From the NCBI GenBank assembly GCA_963725175.1, contig CAVRXH010000006.1, forward strand, positions 6,262,001-6,326,000: DNA of 64,000 bases, in the 5' to 3' direction. A model generated the notes under the pieces. The model worked only from the letters and a program-made list of their open reading frames with translations. It did no database searches and was not told the origin of the DNA. The DNA is from DASUBV01 sp963725175 (GTDB lineage: Bacteria > Actinomycetota > Actinomycetes > Streptosporangiales > Streptosporangiaceae). Position numbers and translations under genes: made by a program. Positions 43,849 through 51,205 of this stretch are shown here, piece by piece (position 1 is the first letter of the stretch; each line of letters begins with the position of its first letter).

Positions 43849-45765
43849 GTGCTCACACCTGCGGATCAGTGGCATGACCCCGCAGCCCCAGGCCCGGTAC
43901 GCGAGTTACTGCACCGGGCAAAGCTGCTCGGCACCGATATCCGGGTCGTCAATCCTGGCGGCGGGAACTTCTCCGTCAAGGACCGGGTAGCCGATCATCT
44001 CGGCCGGCGCCGCGAGGTCATGTGGATCAGCGGCTGGGGCTGCGACGGCGCGGTGCTGACCGAGGGCGAGCTGGCCTGCCTGCGGGTAGCCGACATCCGC
44101 GTCGCGCGGTCGAGGCCGGCCCTCTGCGACGGCTCGATGTTCGCCTTCCTGTCGCACTGCGCCACGACGAACGGCCAGCCGCACCCGGCCATCGAGACCC
44201 TGCTGCACGCCTACCTGGCCGCGCCGCACGTCGATCACACCCACCCGGAAGCCGTCATCGCCCTGACCGCGGTGGACGGCGGCCGTGAGCTGGCCCGGCA
44301 GGTCTTCGGCGATGAGGCCATCTGGTGCGACTACGAGCAGTTCAGCCCGGAGCTCGCCAGGCAGCTCGCCGCCCTGATCGAGGAGCGGCCCGCCGCCCGG
44401 TTCGTGCTGCTGGCCAACCACGGCATGCTGACCTGGGGTGCCAGCAGCCGTGAGTGCTACCGCAACACCATCGAGGCGGCCCGCCGCGCCGCCGCCGCGC
44501 TGGAGGCCGCCCGCCAGCGCCCGAGCGACCTCGGCGGCCAGGCGGTCGCGCCGCTGGACGGCCCAGACGCCGCCCGCTACCTGGCCGGCGTGCTGCCCGT
44601 CATCCGCGGTGAGCTGTCCCGGCCGGGCGCCCGGATGGTGCTGACCATCGACCGCGACCCGTCCGCCCTGGCGTTCGCGTGCTCGCGCCGCGGCCCGGAG
44701 CTGAGCCTGATCGGGCCCGCCTGCCCCGACAGCCTGGTGAAGATGAAGCGGCTGCCGGTCATCCTTCCGGCCGCCGGGGACAGTGCCGCCGGGGACAGTG
44801 CCGCCGGGGATGGGCAGGCGCAGCGCGCGGCGGCGCTGGCCGCCATCGCCGCCTACCGGCGGGACTACCTGGCCTACTGGCGGCAGCAGTCCGGCGAGCC
44901 CGCCGGGCAGCCGCCGCCCGGCGCGGACCTGCCCCGGGTGTTCGTCATCCCCGGCGTCGGCGTGGTCAGCGCCGGGGAGGACGCCGCCGCCGCCGGGCTG
45001 GCCGAGGCGCACTACCGGCAGACCCGGCGGGTGGTCACCGTCTGCGACTCGGTGGGCGGCTACTCCTCGCTGACCCCCGCGCAGGCCTGGCAGGACGAGT
45101 ACTGGCCGCTGCTGCGGGAGAAGCCGCAGCTCCGCCCGCCACGCGGCCGCCTGGCCGGGCACATCGTGCTGCTGACGGCCGGCGACAACGCCGCCCCGCC
45201 CAGCGAGGCCCTGCCCGGCGGCGCCCCGCCCAGCGATGCACTGCCCAGCGATGCACTGCCCGGCGATGTGCTGCCTGACGGCCTGATCGCCGGCCTGAGC
45301 CGGGCGCTGCTCGCCGAGGACGCGCACGTCGTGGTCGCGGGCGCGGCCGCCGGCCCTGACCTGGACGGCGAGCTGCGCGCCACCGGGACCAGCGAGGAGG
45401 CGCGCAGCGGCAGGCTCACCCAGTTCCCGGAAGGCGACCCGGTGCGCGGCGCGGTGCTGGCCTACGGCGGCCTGGACATCGTGGTGCACCTGGCCGCAGG
45501 CCCGCGGCAGGCCGCCGGCCTGGCCGCCAGGGCCGGCCAGGTCTTCCGCGCGCAGGGCCGGCCTGGCTGCTACATCGCGGCCGCCGCCTGCGCCGCCAGC
45601 GGCGCCGACATCATCGCGGCGGCCCGCCGCGCGGTCGAGCCGCATGTCGTCGTGCTGCGCCAGGGCGACGGCGCCGAGCGCCAGGCGCTGGCCCTGCGCA
45701 GCGTCATCACGCTGGCCACCGCGGGTGTGTCCGCTCCGGACGTGCTCGGCGTGAGCGCCGCATGA
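43849..45765 (+). CDS. Class II aldolase fused to a degenerate SDR-like domain (RhaD/YuxG-like)
   Basis: 638 residues from GTG 43849, set by GGAGGA upstream. The N-terminal ~420 residues are a zinc aldolase: NPGGGNFSVKD, HVDHTHPEAVIALTA (two zinc His), LANHGMLTWG (third His). The C-terminal part aligns in outline with the SDR domain of bifunctional rhamnulose-P aldolase/lactaldehyde dehydrogenases (RVFVIPGVGVVSAGEDAAAA, HIVLLTAGDNAA) but lacks the TGxxxGIG and YxxxK motifs; instead it carries 15-bp-repeat linkers (44770-44810, 45201-45275). The aldolase is probably active, the dehydrogenase probably not. Coupled to DUF4915 by ATGA. Confidence 0.82.
   Translation: MLTPADQWHDPAAPGPVRELLHRAKLLGTDIRVVNPGGGNFSVKDRVADHLGRRREVMWISGWGCDGAVLTEGELACLRVADIRVARSRPALCDGSMFAFLSHCATTNGQPHPAIETLLHAYLAAPHVDHTHPEAVIALTAVDGGRELARQVFGDEAIWCDYEQFSPELARQLAALIEERPAARFVLLANHGMLTWGASSRECYRNTIEAARRAAAALEAARQRPSDLGGQAVAPLDGPDAARYLAGVLPVIRGELSRPGARMVLTIDRDPSALAFACSRRGPELSLIGPACPDSLVKMKRLPVILPAAGDSAAGDSAAGDGQAQRAAALAAIAAYRRDYLAYWRQQSGEPAGQPPPGADLPRVFVIPGVGVVSAGEDAAAAGLAEAHYRQTRRVVTVCDSVGGYSSLTPAQAWQDEYWPLLREKPQLRPPRGRLAGHIVLLTAGDNAAPPSEALPGGAPPSDALPSDALPGDVLPDGLIAGLSRALLAEDAHVVVAGAAAGPDLDGELRATGTSEEARSGRLTQFPEGDPVRGAVLAYGGLDIVVHLAAGPRQAAGLAARAGQVFRAQGRPGCYIAAAACAASGADIIAAARRAVEPHVVVLRQGDGAERQALALRSVITLATAGVSAPDVLGVSAA
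44770..44810. repeat. 15-bp tandem repeat in the aldolase gene (AAGDS units)
   Basis: GCCGCCGGGGACAGT occurs at 44770 and 44785, with a partial third copy from 44800. In frame, coding repeated AAGDS in a linker. Confidence 0.88.
45201..45275. repeat. 15-bp tandem repeat in the SDR-like part of the aldolase gene
   Basis: CAGCGATGCACTGCC is exact at 45231 and 45246; diverged copies at 45201, 45216 and 45261 keep the same phase. They code P-S-D-A-L-like units exactly where the nucleotide-binding loop of an SDR would continue. Confidence 0.85.
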
Positions 45766-46700
45766 GCGGTGCCAGCGTCCTGCCGCCCGGCACGGTCCTG
45801 CTCATCTCCGGCTTCGACCCGCGCGGGGAAGGACTTGGCGGGCTGTTCGCCTGGGATGGTGTTGGGAAGGACGAGGCCGGGATGGCCGGGGCAGGCCTGA
45901 CGGTGCTGGACCGCCGCTGCACCACCGGGCTGCACCTGCACGACGGCGCGCTGCTGCGCTGCCTGTGGCACCGGGCCGGCGGCTACGCGGACCTGGAGGC
46001 CAGCACGCTGTCCGGCCGCCAGTGGCGCTGCCGCGTCGAGAACGTCGGGAACCCGCACGATGTGCTCGGCGACGGCGAGCTGACCGCGGTGGTCGCCACG
46101 GAGCAGAACCAGGTCACCTGGTTCCGGCGGGACGGCACGCCCGTCCGGGCCTGGCGGCCAGCCGGCGAGGCGGATAGCTGGCACCTCAACAGCCTGGTGG
46201 TGCACGAGGGCCGGCTGCTGGTCTGCGCGTTCGGCCGGTTCGCCCGGCGCAAGGAGTGGGACCAGCTCGGCCAGCCCGCCACCGGCTGCCTGGTGGACAC
46301 CGGCACGGGCGAGGTGGTGCTGGACGGCCTGCGTGCCCCGCACACGCCGCGCTGGGACGGCGGCGACTGGCTGATCTGCAACTCGGCGGACGGGGAGTTA
46401 CTGACGGTCGGCCAGCACGGCGAGCGGCGGGTCGTCGCGACCTTCCCCGGCTGGCCGCGCGGCCTCGCGGTAACGCCGGAGGTGATCTGCGTCGGGGTGA
46501 GCCCGCCTCGGCACGAGCTGGACCAGCGGGCGGCCCGGTCCCGCGTCACGGCGCTCGACCGGGCCACGGGGGACATCATCGCCGGGACCGACGTGCCCGC
46601 CAGGGAAGTCTACGACCTGGTGCTCGTCCCTGCGGCCCTGGCCGGCGCGCTGCGGAGTGACCCAGCTGGCGTCCCCGCGCCGTCGCACACCCGTCCATGA
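45762..46700 (+). CDS. DUF4915 / TIGR03032-like beta-propeller protein
   Basis: 312 residues. Beta-strand-rich with repeated WD/PQQ-like blades: VENVGNPHDVLGDGELTAVVA, SWHLNSLVVHEGRLLVCAFG, GLRAPHTPRWDGGDWLICNSADGELLTV and FPGWPRGLAVTPEVICVGVSPPRHE, matching the DUF4915 family. No signal peptide. Such proteins occur in glycan and RiPP-type clusters; their activity is unknown. Both ends overlap or nearly overlap the adjoining genes (ATGA at 45762 and 46697), so it is firmly part of the operon. Confidence 0.78.
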   Translation: MSGASVLPPGTVLLISGFDPRGEGLGGLFAWDGVGKDEAGMAGAGLTVLDRRCTTGLHLHDGALLRCLWHRAGGYADLEASTLSGRQWRCRVENVGNPHDVLGDGELTAVVATEQNQVTWFRRDGTPVRAWRPAGEADSWHLNSLVVHEGRLLVCAFGRFARRKEWDQLGQPATGCLVDTGTGEVVLDGLRAPHTPRWDGGDWLICNSADGELLTVGQHGERRVVATFPGWPRGLAVTPEVICVGVSPPRHELDQRAARSRVTALDRATGDIIAGTDVPAREVYDLVLVPAALAGALRSDPAGVPAPSHTRP

Positions 46701-46714
46701 ATGGAGGCGCACAG

Positions 46715-48727
46715 ATGCGGGATTTCGGGGTGCACGCGTCCGCGGTAGCGGACGCCAGCGCACAGTACGCGGAGGGCAGGGGGCTGGACGAAGCGCTCGG
46801 CAGCCTCTACCGGAATCCGGACGGCAGTCTCGACGGGCTTGGCCTTGCCCTGCTGCACCGGGCGGAGCCGGCCCGGTACGCCGCCGCGCTGGCCGCCGCG
46901 CTCGGCGTGCCTGACGAGGCCGCCGCGGCAGCCGCCGGGCGGCTGCGCGACCGGACCGCCGGCGGTGGCTTCCTGCTCACCGGGGCCGAGGCGGTCGCGC
47001 TGCTGCTCGCCGGGGCCGGCGTGCGGATCGCCTTCGGCTACCCCGGCACCTCGGAGTTAGCGATCTGCGACGCGCTCGGCCGGGTGCCGGGCGTGACGAT
47101 GGTCAACGCGCGCGGCGACAAGGAGGCCGCTTTCATGAGCGCGGGCGCCTCGCTGCTGTCCGCGGGCGCCGGCGCCAGCGTGCTGCACGGCGCGCGGGGC
47201 CTGACCAACGCCGCCGGGGCGATCGCCGACGCGCGCCGCAACGAGCACGGCTCGCTTGCCGTGGTCGGGCTGCCCTCCACGGCGTCGGCGCGCTACCTGC
47301 CGCCGCACGGCGAGAACGACCTGCTGGCGGGCATCGGGGTGTTCGCCAAATCCGCGTGCGAGCTGGGCGCCGGCGACGAGGATGCGTTCATGGAGACCTT
47401 CGCCGCCGCTGCCGGCGAGGTGGCGGGCCCGCCGTCGGGGCCGGTGCTCGTCGGCCTGCCGCAGGACGTCGCCGAGGCCGCCTGGCTGTCCTGCCAGGCG
47501 CTGGACCGGGCCTGCCGGGCGCTGGACCGGGCGCCGGCCAGCCAGCGGGCGGACCAGGACGGGGCGGCCCGCGCCGCCGCGATGATCTCCGCTGCCGGGC
47601 GCGTCGTGGTGCTCGCCGACGACTACCTGCTGAACTACCCCGACAGCGGCCCCGCGCTCGCGGCGTTCTGCGAGCGATCTGGCGCCATCGTGCTGCAGGT
47701 GCACTACCGGCGCGGCCCGATGCTCTTCGACCGCATCGACCCGCGCGAGGTGCCGGCCTTCGCGGGCTGGCTCGACCCCGCCAGCGGCGACCAGCGGCGG
47801 CTGCTGGCGGCCGCCGACCTGCTCGTCACGCTGGAGGACCGCAACATGTACCCGAGGGTGACCGGCGGGATGCCGGACTGCCCCAAGCTGGCGCTGACCT
47901 CCGACGCCGCCAAGGTGCGCAAGAACGGCTACCTCGGCGCGGCGGACCTGCTCCTGGAGGGGCACGTCACCGCCCGGCTGAGCGACATCACGCGGCGGCT
48001 GCCCTCCGCCCGGCCGTGCTGGGCCGACGCCGGCGCGCTGCGCCGGTCACCGGTCACCGCCCCGGAGACGCCCGCGCCCGCCGCCAGGAGCCTGCGGGAC
48101 CGCGTCGGCGCGGCGTTCGCGGCTGCCCTGGCCACGGTGCCGGAGCCGATCCTCGTCGATGACGGCCAGATGTTCGGCGGGCTGCTCGCCGAGTCGCACG
48201 ACCGCTTCCCCGCGGACCTGCGCATCTTCGGCGGGCACGGCGGCTTCGTGGGCAGCGGCATCTCCTATGCCACCGGGCTGGCCCTGGCGCGGGACGACGC
48301 TCATGTCCTCTGCTCCCTGGGCGACCAGGCCTTCGGCAACGGCTTCCAGGGACTGGTCGCCGCCGTCGAGCAGTGCGCGCCCGTGGTCTTCGCGCTGTGC
48401 AACAACGGCGGCAGCGTCTCGCTGCTGAAGCAGGCCAGGGCGGCAGGCCGGCGGTTCTTCGACAATGGCGCCGAGCCGTTCCTCGGCAACTCGCCGGTCG
48501 AGCCGGCCGCCGTCGCGGCGGCGATGGGCGTGATGGTGGAGTCCGTCGACTTCACCGGGCTGTCGCCCGACCAGCTAGGCGCGGCCGCCGCCCTGCTTGA
48601 GGAGGTGCTGGTCAAGGCGCTCATCGCGCGCCGGCCCTACCTCGTGGAGCTGCGGCTGCCCGCCGAGCCCGGCGCCTGGGACGGCATCTGGCTGACCAGG
48701 GGACTCGATGAGCAGGGGGCGCGATGA
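46715..48727 (+). CDS. Thiamine-diphosphate-dependent enzyme with unusual N-terminal extension
   Basis: 670 residues. GGAGG seven bases upstream favours ATG 46715 over the overlapping ATG 46697. A helical N-terminal ~85 residues of no recognised family come first. The PYR domain follows (IAFGYPGTSELAICDAL, Glu137 in NARGDKEAAFM), then the central domain and the PP domain with the ThDP motif GDQAFGNGF...ALCNNGG (25 residues between GD and NN). Related to indolepyruvate-ferredoxin oxidoreductase alpha subunit and phosphonopyruvate-decarboxylase-type enzymes. No iron-sulfur Cys cluster is present, so a decarboxylase or carboligase is more likely. Substrate is presumably a keto acid or sugar in this pathway. 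Confidence 0.83.
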   Translation: MRDFGVHASAVADASAQYAEGRGLDEALGSLYRNPDGSLDGLGLALLHRAEPARYAAALAAALGVPDEAAAAAAGRLRDRTAGGGFLLTGAEAVALLLAGAGVRIAFGYPGTSELAICDALGRVPGVTMVNARGDKEAAFMSAGASLLSAGAGASVLHGARGLTNAAGAIADARRNEHGSLAVVGLPSTASARYLPPHGENDLLAGIGVFAKSACELGAGDEDAFMETFAAAAGEVAGPPSGPVLVGLPQDVAEAAWLSCQALDRACRALDRAPASQRADQDGAARAAAMISAAGRVVVLADDYLLNYPDSGPALAAFCERSGAIVLQVHYRRGPMLFDRIDPREVPAFAGWLDPASGDQRRLLAAADLLVTLEDRNMYPRVTGGMPDCPKLALTSDAAKVRKNGYLGAADLLLEGHVTARLSDITRRLPSARPCWADAGALRRSPVTAPETPAPAARSLRDRVGAAFAAALATVPEPILVDDGQMFGGLLAESHDRFPADLRIFGGHGGFVGSGISYATGLALARDDAHVLCSLGDQAFGNGFQGLVAAVEQCAPVVFALCNNGGSVSLLKQARAAGRRFFDNGAEPFLGNSPVEPAAVAAAMGVMVESVDFTGLSPDQLGAAAALLEEVLVKALIARRPYLVELRLPAEPGAWDGIWLTRGLDEQGAR

Positions 48728-49485
48728 GCGGGAGCACGGCGGGTGCTGGCGCGCGGCAGCGGGGCACCCTCGCCGACGAGCTGTATGCCGGGCCCGGCCT
48801 GCGGCCGTTCGGGATCACCACGGTGGTGAAATTCGGCGGCAGCCTGCTCGCCGACGTGGCCGCCGCGGCCAGGGTCGCCGCCGTCCTCGGCGACCCGCCG
48901 GCGGGAGAGCGCCTGCTGGTGTTTCCCGGCGGCGGGCCCGCCGACAAGCTGATCGAGTCGATCGCCCGGCAGGTCGGCCTGGACGGCCCGGCGATCAACC
49001 CGGCCTGCATGCGGGCGCTGGACCAGACCGGCATCCTGCTGGCCACCATGGCGAGCCGGCTCAGCGCGGTGGACAGCCTCGCGGACGCGCGGGCGGTGCT
49101 CGCCGCCGACGGCGTCCCCGTGCTGCTGCCCAGCAGGCTGATCCTCACCCTCGATGTCTTCACCAGGCACGACATCATCACCTCTGACTCGCTGGGCGCC
49201 TACTTCGCGTTCCTGGTCGGAGCGCGGCGGTACGTGGTGCTGACCGACGTGGACGGCGTGTACGAGCCGGGCTCCGCCGAGCGCGGTCAGCCCAGGCTCA
49301 TCGGATCTGTCACCGCCGGGGAACTGGCGGGCTACGGGGCCACCAGCGTGGACGCCTGCCTGGCGCCGTTGCTGGCGACGACCAGGATGAGCGCGTGGGT
49401 GCTCAACGGCTTCGAGCCGCGGCGCCTGGCCGACCTGCTGGCCGGCCGCGAGCCGGTCGGCACGCACATCTGCGCCGGGGGGTGA
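48724..49485 (+). CDS. Amino-acid-kinase-fold kinase, MfnE/COG2054-like
   Basis: 253 residues. VVKFGGSLL (phosphate loop), LLVFPGGGPADKLIESIARQVGLDGPAINPACMRALDQTGILLA, DIITSDSLGAYFAFLVGARRYVVLTDVDGVYEPG and the C-terminal TTRMSAWVLNGFEPRRLADLLAGREPVGTHI. The PGGG-AD...gL...AMDQ pattern is that of COG2054 (MfnE of methanofuran synthesis), a branch near isopentenyl-phosphate kinase and FomA rather than acetylglutamate kinase. These enzymes phosphorylate a phosphate monoester to a diphosphate. Immediately followed by an NDK-like gene (GTGA overlap). Confidence 0.83.
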   Translation: MSGSTAGAGARQRGTLADELYAGPGLRPFGITTVVKFGGSLLADVAAAARVAAVLGDPPAGERLLVFPGGGPADKLIESIARQVGLDGPAINPACMRALDQTGILLATMASRLSAVDSLADARAVLAADGVPVLLPSRLILTLDVFTRHDIITSDSLGAYFAFLVGARRYVVLTDVDGVYEPGSAERGQPRLIGSVTAGELAGYGATSVDACLAPLLATTRMSAWVLNGFEPRRLADLLAGREPVGTHICAGG

Positions 49486-50555
49486 GTCGGGCGGATACCA
49501 GCGACCCGGCGGCGCAAGCCGGGCTGGCGGCGGTGACGCGGGCGGCGGTGACGCGGGCGGCCGGCGGCACCGGCCCGATGGCGCTCGCCTCGCGGGCGGC
49601 GCTGGCCCTGCTGACCCCCGGCACCTTCGCGTCCCGGCGCGCCGGGCAGGCGCTTGACCTGCTGGCCGAGGCGGGTTTCCGGCCTGCCTACGCGCGGCTG
49701 GTCACCTTCGACGATGACGAGGTGATCGGGCGGATGTGGGCGGACGCCTACGCCGTCATGGAGCCCGACCGGCGCGTGGTCTGCTACGACCTGCTCAAGG
49801 CGGCCGAGTCGCTGCTGCTGGTGCTGCGCTACACGGGGCCGGGCGAGGGCGGGCCGGGCGGGGATGAGACAGAGATAGGCGCCAGCGAGCGGCTGGCCGG
49901 CCTCAAGGGCCACTCCGACCCCGCCCGCTGCGGTCCCGGCGCGCTGCGTACCCGGCTCGGCGCGGCGAACCGGGTGATCAACATGCTGCACTGCGCGGCG
50001 ACGACGCCGGACACCGTCCGCGAGGCGGCGCTCCTGCTGGACGCCGGCGACCTGGCCGCGGCCTGGCGGTCGGTCGCGGCCGGCCGCGACGCCGCCCCGC
50101 TCGGCGGCGCGATCGACATCGGCTCCCGCTGGTGCGGGAACTCCCTGGCGCATGTCGGCGTCGCGGTCAGGTCCCGGCTGCTCGGCGCGATCACCGCGCA
50201 GGACGACGCCGAGCCCGCCCAGGCGGCGCGCTGCCGCCGCGAGTGGCAGTGGGTGCGCGAGCGCGACCCCGGCGAGCCGCGGGCGCTGCTGGCGGAATAC
50301 CGGGCGGCGTTTCCCGCCTGTCCCCAGCCGGGACCGGGCGGCCAGGGACCCGCGGGAAGCGGCCGGGCACCCGGTACCGCGGCGGCTCGCGAGCACGCGC
50401 TGCGCCTGGTCGAGGGGCTGCTGCGCGGCCGGCCCGCCGATGTCGGGGAGCTGCGCGCGACGCTGGCCAGGGCGGGCTGCGTCGTGGACCGGTGGGAGTG
50501 GGTGGTGCTGGCCAGCTACGCCGTCACGCCGGTCCCCGAGGGCGCCGCGTGCTGA
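49482..50555 (+). CDS. Nucleoside-diphosphate-kinase-like protein with C-terminal extension
   Basis: 357 residues from GTG 49482 (GTGA overlap). Residues about 36-190 follow the NDK fold: LALLTPGTFASRRAGQALDLLAEAGF, LKGHSDPARCGPGALRTRLG, then NMLHCAATTPDTVREAALLLD with His170 in the place of the catalytic NDK His (normal motif NxxHGSDS). The usual Lys of LIKPDA is Thr here and the HGSDS Gly is Cys, so this is a distant relative whose substrate is probably not a nucleotide. The ~165-residue C-terminal part (AIDIGSRWCGNSLAHVGVAV and onward) is unknown. A 15-bp duplication lies at 49530-49559. Confidence 0.72.
   Translation: MSRADTSDPAAQAGLAAVTRAAVTRAAGGTGPMALASRAALALLTPGTFASRRAGQALDLLAEAGFRPAYARLVTFDDDEVIGRMWADAYAVMEPDRRVVCYDLLKAAESLLLVLRYTGPGEGGPGGDETEIGASERLAGLKGHSDPARCGPGALRTRLGAANRVINMLHCAATTPDTVREAALLLDAGDLAAAWRSVAAGRDAAPLGGAIDIGSRWCGNSLAHVGVAVRSRLLGAITAQDDAEPAQAARCRREWQWVRERDPGEPRALLAEYRAAFPACPQPGPGGQGPAGSGRAPGTAAAREHALRLVEGLLRGRPADVGELRATLARAGCVVDRWEWVVLASYAVTPVPEGAAC
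49530..49559. repeat. 15-bp tandem duplication in the NDK-like gene
   Basis: GCGGTGACGCGGGCG occurs twice in succession, coding an AVTRA repeat in the non-conserved N-terminus. Confidence 0.88.
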
Positions 50556-51205
50556 CCGTGCGCGCGGTGCACTTCGACCTCGACGGCGTGCTCGCCGATT
50601 CCGCCGATTCGGTCCGCCGCGCCTGGCGTCAGTGGGCCGCCGGCCGGGGGGTGGCCTGGCCGGACCTGGCCGGCCACATCCCCGGCCGGCTGGCGGTGGA
50701 CACCATCCGCGCCGTCCGCCCCGACCTGGACGAGACCAGCGTGCAGGCCGACGCGGACCTGGTGAACGCCTGGCAGGTCGCCGACCAGGCCGACAGCCGG
50801 GCGGTGCCGGGGCTGCCCGGGCTGGTGGCCAGCCTGGGCAGCGTGCCCTGGTCGGTGGTGACCGGAGCGCCCCGCGCGCTGGCAGCCGCCCGGCTGGCCA
50901 GGTGCGGGTACCCGGTGCCCCCGGTGCTGGTCGCGGCGCAGGACGTCGCGCGGGGCAAGCCGAGCCCGGAGGGCTACCTGCTGGCCGCCCGCCGCCTGGG
51001 CATCCCGATCGCCGACAGCCTGGTCGTCGAGGACTCGCCGGCCGGGATCGAGGCCGGGCTGACCGCCGGGGCGGCCGTGCTGGCGATCACTGGCGACCCG
51101 GTGCCTGGCCCGGTCGCGCTGGCTGTCCGCGACGGCCGGGAGGTGGCCTTCGAGGCCGCCGCGGGGGTGCTGCGCGTGCGCGTCACCCAGAGTCGCCCGC
51201 GATGA
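50549..51205 (+). CDS. HAD-superfamily phosphatase (2)
   Basis: 218 residues; GTG 50549 overlaps the previous stop by 7 nt (GTG 50558 is also possible). HAD motifs: VHFDLDGVLADSADS, VVTGAPRALAAARL, GKPSPEGYLLAARRLG and VVEDSPAGIEAGLTAGA. Cap domain of the sugar-phosphatase type. It directly precedes the GT4 gene (ATGA overlap), the order expected when a phosphate is removed from the disaccharide or donor that the transferase makes or uses. Specificity cannot be read from sequence. Confidence 0.85.
   Translation: MLTVRAVHFDLDGVLADSADSVRRAWRQWAAGRGVAWPDLAGHIPGRLAVDTIRAVRPDLDETSVQADADLVNAWQVADQADSRAVPGLPGLVASLGSVPWSVVTGAPRALAAARLARCGYPVPPVLVAAQDVARGKPSPEGYLLAARRLGIPIADSLVVEDSPAGIEAGLTAGAAVLAITGDPVPGPVALAVRDGREVAFEAAAGVLRVRVTQSRPR

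Noticed and set aside
43906..45645. Long minus-strand open frame opposite the aldolase gene (579 codons)
   Set aside because: No recognisable motif, low-complexity composition; the aldolase on the other strand has conserved zinc sites.
48724..49485. Acetylglutamate kinase (argB)
   Set aside because: The PGGG-AD...AMDQ pattern fits COG2054/MfnE and no arginine genes are nearby.
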